Source of the DNA: Phaeosaccion multiseriatum
Taxonomy: Eukaryota; Ochrophyta, other classes
Reading direction: 5' to 3'
Assembly: GCA_965112735.1 (NCBI GenBank)
Contig: OZ218964.1
Location: 620,001-684,000, forward strand
DNA: 64,000 nucleotides
In this document: one piece after another, positions 33,849 through 43,661 of the stretch
Numbering within the stretch: the first letter of the stretch is position 1
Layout: every line of letters starts with the position of its first letter
The notes under the pieces: generated by a model
Databases searched by the model: none
Told to the model about the DNA's origin: nothing
What the model saw: the letters and a program-made list of their open reading frames with translations, nothing else
Made by a program: the position numbers and the translations under genes

Positions 33849-36800
33849 CGACTGACCTCCATTGACCTCCCGCACGCCCCTCCTCCTCCTTCTTCTTCTT
33901 CTTCTTCTTCTTCTGCCTCTTGTCCTCCTTGGGGTGTCTCGCTGCCTGCCCAATTGCCCTTGCCCTTGCTCGTGCTCGTGCTCTTGTTCGTCCTACTCGT
34001 GTTGCTCCTACTGCTTCTGTTGCCGTGCTGCTGCTGTTCTGTGAGTAGCTCGCATGGAGGTGAGCGGTACCTCGGCCCCTCCGATTGGACAGCGGATGAC
34101 GAACGCATCTTCACATACCAAGGGGGGTACAGGTGCGCTGTCTCGCTTTCTGGGTGGTGGTTGGTTGCTTGGATGATAGCCTGGTTGGTTGCTTGGCGGG
34201 ATGACAGCCTGGTTGGTTGATTGCTTGCTTGCTTGCTTAGTTAGTTGGTTGCTTGCTTGCTTGCTTGCTTGGATGATAGCCTGGTTGGTTGGTTGCCCGG
34301 TAGGTAGGTAGGTAAGTAGGTTGGTTGATTGGTTGGTTTGTTTGTCGATGGTTGATTGTGCATCCTGCCTGCCAGCATGCTGCTGCTGTATCACCAACTG
34401 CTGCTGCGACTGCTGTATCACCAACTGCTGCTGTATCGCAACAGGTGTAGCATCCGCGCGTGGACGGCCTTCGAGAACGGCCTCAACATCACGGAGAACT
34501 CAAACTACTTCTCCCGCTACATGGACTCCTCTGTGCAGTTCGATGGTACGTTAACGGACGTTACCTGCCTTCACCTGACATTCTCCTCCCCCTAACGAAC
34601 CCTCCCCCTTCCTACCATTAACCCCGTTTCCGTTAACTCTCTAACAGGGCGGCGTTACACGTACTGGGAGGGTATGGAGTGGCCCCCTGTGCACCTCAAG
34701 AGCCCTGCGTTGGAGTTCAATGACTCCTTCGGAAACCTCTTCGTCTACACAGACAGGTGCAGGGAGCTGCTTGCTTGCTTGCTTGCTTGAGACAGGAGAG
34801 GATGTGCTGCCGCATCGGCTCTCGCTATGTCTCTCTCTCTGTGTGTGTGTGTGTCCGTCTCAGTCTCTCTGTTGTGCTTGTGTGTCTCTCTCCCTCTGTC
34901 TCTTATTGTCTCTCTATGTCTCTCTCTCCCTCTCTTTGTGTGTGCGTACCATGAGCAGAACTCACTCCCTCCCCCCCCCCCTCCTCCCTCTCCTCCTCCT
35001 CCTCCTCCTCCTCCTCCTCCTCCTCCTCCTCCTCCTCCTCCTCCTCCTCCTCCTCCTCCTCCTCCTCCTCCTCCTCCTCCTCCTCCTCCTCCACCTCCTC
35101 CTCCCCCTCCTCCTCCTCCTCCTCCTCCTCCTCCTCCTCCTCCTCCCACCCCCCCGCAGAGGCTTCATGCGTGACGGGGAGTGGGGCTTGACGGGCAATG
35201 CGTGGGAGGCGGGTGTGTGCGTCCTTGAGTTCAATCGCACCTGCCCCGGAGACCCCTCCAAGGAGACCGACGTCCTGACACTCAGGAGGGACGTGTTGGT
35301 GCAGGACACAGACACCAGGTGAGGGGATGGCAGTGGATGGGATGACAGTGGATGGCAGTGCATGACAGTGGATGGCCGCTTGTCGATGCTCTTGAAGAGT
35401 TGTGGAGAGGAGAGCCTCTGCTTGAGGGCGAACAGAGAGAGAGAGAGAGAGCAGCATCGCATCATTCGTCTGCAACTGCCACTGCTGTATCACCAACTTA
35501 TGCTGCAACTGCCACTGCTGTATCACCAACTTATGCTGCTAATGCCCTTGTGCCTCTCTCCTCTCCGCCCCCAAAGCTTTCGTGCCCGCGTGCTGTACGA
35601 TGACCTGAGAGAGTATGACCTTGGAGAGCGGCGCTGGAGAGAGGAAGGAGGGGAGTGCGTTGATCAAGTCGTTCGGGGCTGTTACAACAACGGTACGTAC
35701 CCGAAAGTCACGTGCTTGCCTCCTCCGCCTCGGGGGGGGGCACACACCCGGCCTCTTTCTCGAACCATTCTCGGACCATTCTCGGACCATTCTCGGACCA
35801 TTCTCAGACCCCATCCCACCGTGTCTGCTGCTCCTTCCGGTGAAACAAACCCCCCGCCCCCCTCTCCTCTCCTCCCCTCTCCTCTCCTCCCCTCTCCTCT
35901 CCTCCCCTCCCCTCTCCTCCCCTCTCCCCTTCTCCCCTCTCCTCTCCTCCCCTCTCCTCCCCTCTCCTCTCCTCCCCTCCCCCCCCCTCCCCTCCCCTCC
36001 CCTCCCCTACACGTCACTCCCCGTCGTCCCCTCTTCTATCCCCCTAGGCACGTGCGTGGCGCCCAACACGTGTGAGTGCGCGTCGGGCTGGACAGGCTTC
36101 GACTGCAGCACCCCGCTCTGCGCCAACGACTGCGGCAACGGAGGTGAGTGAGAGAGTCAACGAAAGGGTAGCGGCGGCGTAATGGCAGCGTAACGGCAGT
36201 GTAACAACACCATGTCCGGTGTCAGGTATCAGGTGTCAGGTGTCAGGTGTCAGGTGTCAGCTGTCAGCTGTCAGGTGTCAGGTGTCAGGTGTCAGGTGTC
36301 AGGTATCAGGTGTCAGGTGTCAGGTGTCAGGTGTCAGGAGTTCAGCTGTCAGGTATCAGGTGTCAGGTGTCAGGTGTCAGGTGTCAGGTGTCAGGTATCA
36401 GGTGTCAGGTATCAGGTGTCAGGTGTCAGGTATCAGGTGTCAGGTGTCAGGTATCAGGTGTCAGGTATCAGGTATCAGGTGTCAGGTATCAGGTGTCAGG
36501 TATCAGGTATCAGGTATCAGGTATCAGGTGTCAGGTGTAAGGTGTAAAGCCCCACCTGCACTCATCCACCACCCACGCACCAAAACCCCCACTCACCCAC
36601 ACTCACCCACACTCACCCCCACACTCACCCCCACACTCACCCCCACACTCACCCCCACACTCACCCCCACACTCACCCCCACACTCACCCACACTCACCC
36701 ACACTCACCCACACTCACCCCCTTCGCTGCTGTGCCCACGGCGCAGGCAACTGCACACTGCCGAACATCTGCACCTGCGCTCGCGGCTGGGAGGGGCCCA

Positions 36801-39655
36801 ACTGCGATATTCCCGTGTGCGCACAGGACTGCAACAACGATGGGGGTGAGTGAAGTTGGGGGGCAATGGGGGCCCAATTGGGGCTGGCTGGGGCGCGGGA
36901 CTTGGGAGTGCTCTTGTCGGTCTGTCACCGCAACTTCTCTCTCTCTCTCTCCCTCTCTCTCCCTCTCTCTCCTTCTGTCTCTCTCCTCTCCCTCTCTCCT
37001 CCATCTCTCTCACATACACATAAAATGGTTCCAATGATCTGTTGTTCCTTCTTTTGAAACTCTCCTTCTTTCATGCCTCCTTCCGTGCACTGATTCCTTT
37101 CTTCTGTGCCCCCCTCCCCCTCCCGCTCCCCCGCCCTCTCCCTCTCCACCTCCCTCCCGCTCCTCCTCCCCCTTCCCCTCCCCCTCCCCCTCCCCCTCCC
37201 ATCCCTCCCTCTCCCTCAGTGTGCGTGGCCCCCGACGTATGCAAGTGCAATCAGTGGCCCTCCGAGTGGCGTGACGGCCGAGCAGAGGGCGGCAGACCCT
37301 TGTATCAGAAGCCCGACGGCGACCCACAGAACACAGGCTGGACGGGCTTCGACTGCTCCACCCCCATCTGCACACAGGCGGAGAGCTTCTACTACAACCT
37401 CGGTAGCCCTACTGACTACAGCACGGCTACGAGCAGCAGCAGCGGGAGTGGCAGCAGCAGCGGCGGGACCAACGCGAGCACTTCCCTCAGCGAGGATGAC
37501 ATGTGAGCACATCTAGTGCTGTACCTTAATGGGGCGCTTTATCGTAAGGCCAATGGCGTTACCGTTAGGCCAGTGGCGTTACCTTGCCCCTCACTCCGAT
37601 CACAAGTCTTCCCCCTTTCGCTGACCACCCTCCCGTTCCCCCTCTCCCCCTCCCCTCTTCTCCCCTCCCCCTTCCCCCTCCCCCTCCCCCCTCCCCTCCT
37701 CTTCCCCTCCCTTCCCCTCCCCTCCTGTCCCCCCCCCCCAAGGACCGTGATGTTCGGCGGGCACGGCTTCGACGGCTCTCTGGAGTGCTCGTCCGTCCGC
37801 TGCCCCGCCTACGACGCCGTGTACACCGCCAATGATGGAAAGAGCTTCCAAACGGGCTGCGGGTGGGACCCCAGAGACACCGGTAAGGGAAGGGAAGGGA
37901 AGGGAAGGGAAGGGAAGGGAAGGGAAGGGAAGGGAAGGGAAGGGAAGGGAAGGGAAGGGAAGGGAAGGGAAGGGAAGGGAAGGGAAGGGAAGAGAAGAGA
38001 AGAGAAGGGAAGGAAAGGGAAGGGAGGGGAAGGGAAGTGAAGGGAAGGGAACCCCACCGCATGGAGAGCATCTACCCCCCCCCCCTCCACCTCCTTCTCC
38101 TCCTCCCCCATCCACTGCCATCCCCCCTAACCCGAATCTCCTTCTCCTCCATCATCCACTGCCACCCCCAGGCTGCTGCTACTACGAAGAGGCCGGCAGC
38201 AGCAGCTCCTCTGGAGAGCAGTGGACTTGCCTCAAGTGCAGTATCGACCTCGTCAGTCCCCACAACTACACCTGCTCGGGAGAGAGCATCGACAGCACTG
38301 TGTACACCGACTATTACAGCATTGACGCGGCCTTCTTCGATGTGGTGAGTGCGTGTTAGTTACCCTATCCGCACGCTTCCACGTGTTCATGTCTGTCTCT
38401 GCCCCTCTCTCTTGCCTCCTCTTCTCTCTGCCTCTTCTTTCGTGCCTTTCTCTCTGTCTCGCTTCTCTCTCTTGACCATCTTTCCTGCGTCTGTCTCTGT
38501 CTCCATCTCTCTACCTCAACTCCCTCCGTCCCTCCGTCCCTCCGTCCCTCCGTCCCTCCGTCCCTCCGTCCCTCCGTCCCTCCGTCCCTCCCAGAGCGCT
38601 GGTCTAATGCTGTGCGGTCCCAACCATTCCCCCGTGCCCTACTACGTGGATACGAGCACCGAGCGCGACAATTACCTCTACACCAATCACAACCATCGAG
38701 CCAACGTCAGCGGCAGTCGCTTCCTTTGCAACAGGGGCATGTGGGAGATGGGGGACTTTGAAGGTTCGTTACGCAATCTTACGTAACCTAATGCGACCTT
38801 ACCCCCCACCCACCCACCCACCCACCCACACATACCGTCGCACACTCCTCCGCACACAATGTCCCCCCACCTCACCCCCTGTCGTCCCCCCCACTCTCCA
38901 TCTGCCCCTCCTTTCTCCCCTTCCCTTCCCTTCCCTTCCCTCCCCTCCCTCCCCTCCCCTCCCCATCCCACCAGGCTCTGTGGACCTTTACTCAGACGTG
39001 ATTGGCATCAACTCCGACTTCGGACTTGAGGCAGGCAGGCACACACGCATCAACTTCCCCAACTACACGAGAGCAGCGGACAGCGAAGGAGGGGGCAGTG
39101 GGAGCTGGGAGCAAGGTGCCATTACAAGAGGCGAGGGGGTGTATGGGTGTTTCAATGGGGGGTCGTGCATTGGACCGGACACGTGTTCCTGCGCCGACGG
39201 CTGGGACGGCTTCGACTGCACCACGCCTCTGTGCAGGCATCGACAGGTAGGTTGGTAGGTACGGTCCTCACCTAGGAGGTGCTTTGGTATGGGATACTTT
39301 TATTGACTTAGGAGGTGCCTGGTGTGGGATACTTTTATTGACTTAGGAGGTGCCTGGTGTGGGATACTTTTATTGACTTAGGAGGTGCCTGATGTGGTGG
39401 GGCTTTTATGGCTCTGGTGCTGCTGTTGCTGGTGCTGCTGCTGTATCACCAACTGCTTCTGAGGTGCTGTTGTACTTAGGAGTATGTATACCAGATGGTG
39501 GTGTAGGGCTGATGACCGCTTGTGTGAGTGAGCGTGTGTGTGTAAAAACGTGAGTGTGTGTGTGTAAAAACGTGAGTGTGTGTGTAGGTGCGTGCGCGTG
39601 AGTGTGAGTCAGAGCGCGCATGTGTCTGTGTGTGTGTGTGTGTGTCTATATGTGG

Positions 39656-39691
<36 letters not shown>

Positions 39692-42648
39692 GTCTGTGTG
39701 TGCGTGCGCGTGTGTGCTTAAGGTCCGATGGCGGCGCCAAGGGGTGCTCGAACATGTCGCCCTTCTCTCTTTACCACAGGGCAGAGACACGTGATACTCA
39801 CACACCTCCTCATCCATTCACACGCAATACTCTTATGCAATTCATACTCCAATAACATTCCCCCCATCCATTCACCCATCCCTTCCCCTCCCCTCCCCCT
39901 ATGCCCTGCCCACCCCCCCCCCCCCTCCGTAGGCCGATGGGCAAGTGAGCAGCTGCGAGAACGGCGGGATCTGCGCGGGCAAGGATGACTGCCGCTGCAT
40001 CACCTCAGAGAGCGTGCTCTACAAGGCAAGTGAGCACGCTTGGGCATCCTTTTCGTCTAACAACCCCCTCAACTCTCCTCTTCCCCTTTCAATATATACT
40101 GCCCTCGCCTCTTCCCTTCCCTTCGAGGTCCTCTCTTCATTGCCCTGCCCCCCTCCCCGCCCTCCTCCCCGCCCTTGTCACGTCACCCCATACGCCTCTT
40201 TCTCCACCCCCAAGCCCTCCCTCCCTCCCTCCCTCCTTCCCTCGATCCCTCCCTCCCTCCCTGCCTCCCTCCCTCCCTCCCTCCCTCCCTCCCTCCCTCC
40301 CTGCCTCCCTCCCTCCCTCCCTCCCTCCCTCCCTCCCTCCCTCCCTCGATCCCTCCCTCCCTCCCTGCCTCCCTCCCTCCCTCCCTCCCTCCCTCCCTCC
40401 CTCCCTCCCTCCCTCCCTCCCTCCCTCCCTCCCTCCCTCCCTCCCTCCCTCCCTCCCTCCCTCCCTCCCTCCCTCCCTCCCTCCCTCCCTCCCTCCCTCC
40501 CTCCCTCCCTCCCTCCCTCCCTCCCTCCCTCCCTCCCTCCCTCCCTCCCTCCCTCCCTCCTTCCCTCCCTTCCTCCCTCCCTCCCTCCCTCCCTCCCTCC
40601 CTCCCTCCTTCTCTCGATCCCTCCCTCCCTCCCTCCCTCCCTCCTTCTCTCGATCCCTCCCTCCCTCCCTCCCTCCCTCCCTCCCTCCCTCCCTCCCTCC
40701 CTCCCTCCCTCCCTCCCTCCCTCCCTCCCTCCTTCTCTCGATCCCTCCCTCCCTCCCTCACTCACTCACTCACTCACCCACTCACTCTGTCCCTCCCCCT
40801 TCCCTCCCTCCCTCTCTTCCCGCCCCCTCCCCCAAACACACACACATGCGCTCATCCGCCCACCCACTCACCCACACCTGCACACACACACACTCCCTCT
40901 CTCTTCCACTCACACACCCACCCACACCCACACACACACTCTCTCTCTGGCTCCCTTCCACTCACACACATACACACACCCACGCACACTCCCTCTCTCT
41001 GCCTCTCTTCCACTCACCCACCCACCCACACCCACACCCACACACACTCTCTCTGTCTCCCTTCCACTCACACACATACACACACCCACACACACTCCCT
41101 CTCTCTGTCTCCCTTCCACTCACACACATACACACACCCACACACACTCAATTACGTATGGTTAGGTGTACGAGGAGGCAAACAGAGGGACCACAGGGTG
41201 GACGGGCGCTGACTGCAGCTTGCCCATGTGCATACAAGGCTACTTCGATCCCTTCTGCACGGACCTCGATCAAGTGCCCGGGGGGGAGGGCTGTTATCGC
41301 TGCGCCAATGGAGGCAACTGCACCGCACCTGACCACTGTGTTTGTGCAGACGGTTGGACGGTGAGTGAGAGAAGGAGGGAGGGAGGGAGGGAAGGAGGGA
41401 GGGAGGGAGGGAAGGAGGGAGGGAGGGAGGGAGGGAGGGAGGGAGGGAGGGAGGGAGGGAGGGAGGGAGGGAGGGAGGGAGGGAGGGACGGGGGGAGGGA
41501 GGGAGGGACGGACGGAGGGACGGAGGGAGATGGCAGTGGAGTGGATGGTGAGGGAGGACAGGGAGGAGTGAGAAGGACACGAGGGGCAGAGGGTTATCTT
41601 GTCGCCTTCTTGCTTGCTCACGTACGCACGCACATTCACGCCCCCTCCCTCCTCCCTGCCCCCCCCCCTTCCCCTCCCCAGGGCTATGACTGCCGCACCC
41701 CTGTGTGCGAAGTGGTGGCCGATTTCCTCACTCGCGAGAACCTTCAGACTGTTGACGAGGAGATGGTCGTGGCCTTCGAGACTGACCCCTGCGGCCTGCA
41801 GCACCAGTATGACCCGGTGAGTGAGCCCTGTCCTGACACCCTCTCTGTCTGTCCTGACACCCTCTCTCTCTGTCCTGACACCCTCTCTCTCTGTCCTGAC
41901 ACCCTCTCTCTCTGTCCTGACACCCTCTCTCTCTGTCCTGACACCCTCTCTGTCTGTCCTGACACCCTCTCTCTCTCTGTCCTGACACCCTCTCTCTCTG
42001 TCCTGACACCCTCTCTCTCTGTCCTGACACCCTCTCTCTCTGTCCTGACACCCTCTCTCTCTGTCCTGACACCCTCTCTCTCTGTCCTGACACCCTCTCT
42101 CTCTGTCCTGACACCCTCTCTCTCTGTCCTGACGCCCTCTCCCTCCCCCCCCCAAAGGTTGAGTGGCGAGGCGCGTCCTACTCCCGCGGCAACTGCACCT
42201 TGCCCAACGAGTGCACGTGCATGTGCTTCGCGGCTTATAGCGCAATCGAGTGCTTCTCCGAGGACATCAACTGCGAGGTGGGTGCCAGGACTCTCTCTCT
42301 CTCTATCCCTGTCTCTGTGTGTGTGTCCTGAAACCCTCCGTCCTGACACCCTCTGTCCTGACACCCTCCGTCCTGACACCCTCTGTCCTGACACCCTCTG
42401 TGCTGACACCCTCTGTCCTGACACCCTCTGTCCTGACACCCTCTGTCCTGACACCCTCTGTCCTGACACCCTCTGTCCTGACACCCTCCGTCCTGACACC
42501 CTCTGTCCTGACACCCTCTGTGCTGACACCCTCTGTGCTGACACCCTCTGTCCTGACACCCTCTGTCCTGACACCCTCTGTCCTGACACCCTATCCCGAC
42601 ACGCTCTCTCTACCTGACTCTCTCCATCTCTCTCTCTCTCTCTGTCTG

Positions 42649-42725
<77 letters not shown>

Positions 42726-43661
42726 TGCTCGATCACCACAGGGGGCGTGGCAGGACCCGCTCGTCAAGTACAGGAACGTTCTTGAAGCTGGAGACATCTT
42801 TGGCACCAGAAGTGAGTTTCAGTTTCCAAAAATACCTCTGCTTCTTGTGTCATTCATTAACTTACTCGTGTCTGCTGCTACGGTGTCATGTACGTGTGCG
42901 TGTGCGTGTGCCCGGTTATTGTGCCGCCTCCAAAGGCTGCTACAACGGCTACGAGGGACTGATGGATGAAGGCGATCACTTTACCTCGTGCCATTTGGAG
43001 ATCAAAGTGCCCAGCTTCATTCAGTACCGCAGGTGAGTGAGTGAGTGAGTGAGTGAGTCTACCAACCAACCAGCCTCGCTGCCCACTTGAATGAACCACT
43101 CACCCCTCCCACCCCCGCTACCCAACCCCCCTCACTCCCTCACTCCCTCACTCCCTCACTCACATCTGTCCCTCCAGCGTGGAGCTCATCGTGGGTTTCA
43201 CCATCGGGGGCTTCTTTGCCTCGCTCTTCTTCTTCTGCGTTAGGAGGAGGATTAGGAGGAAGGCCAGACTGGTGCGTGCGTGCGTGCGTGCGTACGTGCA
43301 TGCGTGTTGTCTCTGAAGCTGTCCATTGACGGCCTTCCACCGTATAGTACCTCTCAGCGACAGGGGAGAGTGCTCAGTGCCAGTGGGATGTCCCCCCTCT
43401 TGCCATCCCGTGTGGATGTGCTGCTTCCCATCCTCTCATCCTCTCATCCTCTCATCCTCACCCCCCCTTCCTATCTCTCCTTCTGCTCCCCTCTTTGTAT
43501 GCTTACTGTCGCCTCGTCCCCCCCTCCCCTCCCTCCGTTCCACTCCCTGCCCATACACCTTCTCCCAGGCCAAGATGGAGCGTCGTAAGAGCCGGCGGTC
43601 GTCGGAGATGTCTCAGCTCGATAGCACCAAACCCAACGCTTTCACCAACGCTACCAAGTAG
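20994..43661 (+). CDS. giant type I membrane protein with NHL, LCCL-like and EGF-like domains (44 exons)
   Basis: Probably a cell-surface adhesion or receptor protein. Exons: 20994-21227, 21489-21575, 21838-21935, 22147-22301, 22704-22825, 23555-23676, 23964-24107, 24481-24628, 24926-25073, 25499-25701, 26245-26457, 27066-27380, 27725-27840, 28173-28315, 28904-29076, 29738-29983, 30332-30409, 30619-30807, 31014-31120, 31613-31738, 31906-32064, 32495-32609, 33127-33264, 33480-33661, 34049-34132, 34445-34545, 34648-34756, 35160-35318, 35577-35692, 36048-36143, 36747-36845, 37220-37502, 37743-37882, 38172-38344, 38595-38763, 38975-39246, 39933-40025, 41166-41360, 41682-41816, 42158-42277, 42742-42811, 42936-43032, 43178-43271, 43569-43661. 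They sum to 2,152 codons plus stop with every phase matching. Signal peptide [19 protein letters not shown]-type repeats ([52 protein letters not shown]) at about 233-558; LCCL-like segment ([27 protein letters not shown]) at about 664-749; about 12 EGF-like repeats such as [13 protein letters not shown] with a GWTGxDC end, from about 860 to 1970; transmembrane [20 protein letters not shown]; basic tail. Three introns use GC donors. Exon 10's start is least certain. Confidence 0.8.
21936..22146 (+). repeat. intron 3: GTGA array at donor, CA-rich arrays at acceptor
   Basis: (GTGA)n starts at the 5' splice site; (CA)n/(CGCACA)n near 22070-22140 leads into the acceptor. Confidence 0.9.
22302..22703 (+). 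repeat. intron 4: GTGA array then (CCCT)n
   Basis: Six to seven GTGA units at the donor, then about 200 bp of (CCCT)n from about 22495 into the TTAG acceptor. Confidence 0.9.
22826..23554 (+). repeat. intron 5: (GTCT)n and CCCCATA heptamer arrays
   Basis: (GTCT)n at about 23022-23160 and a roughly 310 bp array of the heptamer CCCCATA, with CCCAATG and CCGTATA variants, at about 23240-23550. Confidence 0.9.
23817..23935 (+). repeat. intron 6: (CCCT)n then (CCT)n before the acceptor
   Basis: Two pyrimidine arrays in series end about 30 bp before the CACAG acceptor. Confidence 0.9.
24366..24470 (+). repeat. intron 7: (CCTG)n
   Basis: CCTG tetranucleotide array ending close to the CTTCCAG acceptor. 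Confidence 0.9.
24641..24786 (+). repeat. intron 8: (GGCA)n
   Basis: GGCA array beginning 12 bp after the donor; purine-rich on the coding strand. Confidence 0.9.
25702..26165 (+). repeat. intron 10: about 460 bp (GTGA)n array from the splice donor
   Basis: The array starts exactly at the 5' splice site and continues with GTGG variants until about 26165. Confidence 0.95.
26458..27065 (+). repeat. intron 11: (GGGA)n then (CCCT)n
   Basis: About 300 bp of GGGA follows the donor; about 190 bp of CCCT ends at the CCAACAG acceptor. The two halves are near-complementary and could form a hairpin in the pre-mRNA. Confidence 0.95.
27413..27660 (+). repeat. intron 12: GTGG array and (CCCT)n
   Basis: (GGGT)n at about 27414-27452 near the donor, (CCCT)n at about 27600-27650. 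Confidence 0.9.
27854..27887 (+). repeat. dispersed motif GTATCACCAACTGC, two copies
   Basis: Copies at 27854-27867 and 27874-27887 (the second ends ACAGC), in intron 13 of the large gene. Confidence 0.8.
28010..28150 (+). repeat. intron 13: (CCCCT)n
   Basis: Pentanucleotide CCCCT array leading to the CTCAG acceptor at 28172. Confidence 0.95.
28316..28903 (+). repeat. intron 14: GGGA/GA arrays then (CCCCT)n
   Basis: Purine-rich GGGAGA and GGAT blocks (28330-28580) followed by CCCCT (28700-28890). The polarity of the other introns is kept. Confidence 0.95.
29085..29737 (+). repeat. intron 15: CACCTCATAC minisatellite and (CA)n
   Basis: A 10-mer family (CACCTCATAC, CACCTCATATCTGA, CACCTCACA) for about 500 bp, including three copies of a longer unit with ACACATACACACATGACACC, then (CA)n to the acceptor. 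Confidence 0.95.
31465..31612 (+). repeat. intron 19: (CCTT)n
   Basis: CCTT array forming the pyrimidine tract before the CCCTCAG acceptor. Confidence 0.9.
32065..32285 (+). repeat. intron 21: (GGGTA)n from the splice donor
   Basis: GTAGGGGGGTAGGGTAGGG begins at the donor and continues as TAGGG pentamers for about 220 bp with a few TATA insertions. Confidence 0.95.
32587..32820 (+). repeat. exon 22 end and donor duplicated inside intron 22
   Basis: The exon end and donor at 32587-32618 recur with changes at about 32663 and 32789. A 30 bp piece containing TTCTTCAGTTTTTAACTTGA is also repeated at about 32633 and 32759. Confidence 0.85.
32885..33060 (+). repeat. intron 22: CCCATATGCCTGCCTGC minisatellite
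   Basis: About eight degenerate copies of a 17-22 bp unit (CTGCCCATATGCCTGC and variants). Confidence 0.9.
34388..34428 (+). repeat. dispersed motif GTATCACCAACTGC, two copies
   Basis: Exact copies at 34388-34401 and 34415-34428 with CTG triplets between, in intron 25 just before the acceptor of exon 26. Confidence 0.9.
34980..35150 (+). repeat. intron 27: (CCT)n
   Basis: About 165 bp of CCT triplets ending at the CCCGCAG acceptor. The Pro, Leu, Ser and Gly ORFs here are artefacts. Confidence 0.95.
35487..35533 (+). repeat. dispersed motif GTATCACCAACTTA, two copies
   Basis: Copies start at 35487 and 35520 within a tandem 33 bp unit carrying CAACTGCCACTGCT; intron 28. Confidence 0.85.
36214..36720 (+). 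repeat. intron 30: GTGTCAG heptamers then ACTCACCC arrays
   Basis: About 45 copies of GGTGTCA/GGTATCA (36214-36545), then CACACTCACCC repeats toward the acceptor. Confidence 0.95.
37883..38050 (+). repeat. intron 33: (GGGAA)n from the splice donor
   Basis: GTAAGGGAAGGGAAGGG begins at the donor and runs about 165 bp. Confidence 0.95.
38521..38594 (+). repeat. intron 34: (TCCGTCCC)n before the acceptor
   Basis: About nine copies of an 8-mer ending at the CCCAG acceptor. Confidence 0.9.
39273..39456 (+). repeat. intron 36: 35-36 bp tandem repeat and dispersed motif
   Basis: Three units beginning TAGGAGGTGC and containing GATACTTTTATTGACT start at 39273, 39309 and 39344, with a partial fourth. 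GTATCACCAACTGC follows at 39443-39456 after CTG triplets. Confidence 0.9.
40215..40770 (+). repeat. intron 37: about 550 bp (CCCT)n
   Basis: Longest CCCT array of the window, with CCTG and TCGAT interruptions. It is followed to about 41150 by CACA/CTCT-rich repeats of a roughly 70 bp unit (CTCCCTTCCACTCACACAC). Confidence 0.95.
41371..41525 (+). repeat. intron 38: (GGGA)n
   Basis: Purine array in the donor half of the intron. Confidence 0.9.
41829..42135 (+). repeat. intron 39: TGTCCTGACACCCTCTCTC minisatellite
   Basis: About 15 copies of a 19-21 bp unit. Confidence 0.95.
42336..42730 (+). repeat. intron 40: TGTCCTGACACCCTC minisatellite then (CT)n
   Basis: About 17 copies of a 15 bp unit (42336-42600), then (CT)n up to the acceptor. 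Related to the unit in intron 39 and to the short array at 24817-24880. Confidence 0.95.

Noticed and set aside
34745-35149. Poly-Gly, poly-Glu, poly-Leu and poly-Pro ORFs
   Set aside because: All frames of one (CCT)n array in intron 27.
40175-41364. Long ORFs of repeated Pro-Ser-Leu on the plus strand and Gly-Arg-Glu on the minus strand
   Set aside because: Translations of (CCCT)n and (GGGA)n arrays in introns of the large gene; similar ORFs at 25.4-27.1 kb are the same artefact.
41829-42600. Regularly spaced repeats resembling a CRISPR array
   Set aside because: Units are tandem with no unique spacers, no cas genes, and the genome is eukaryotic; these are minisatellites.
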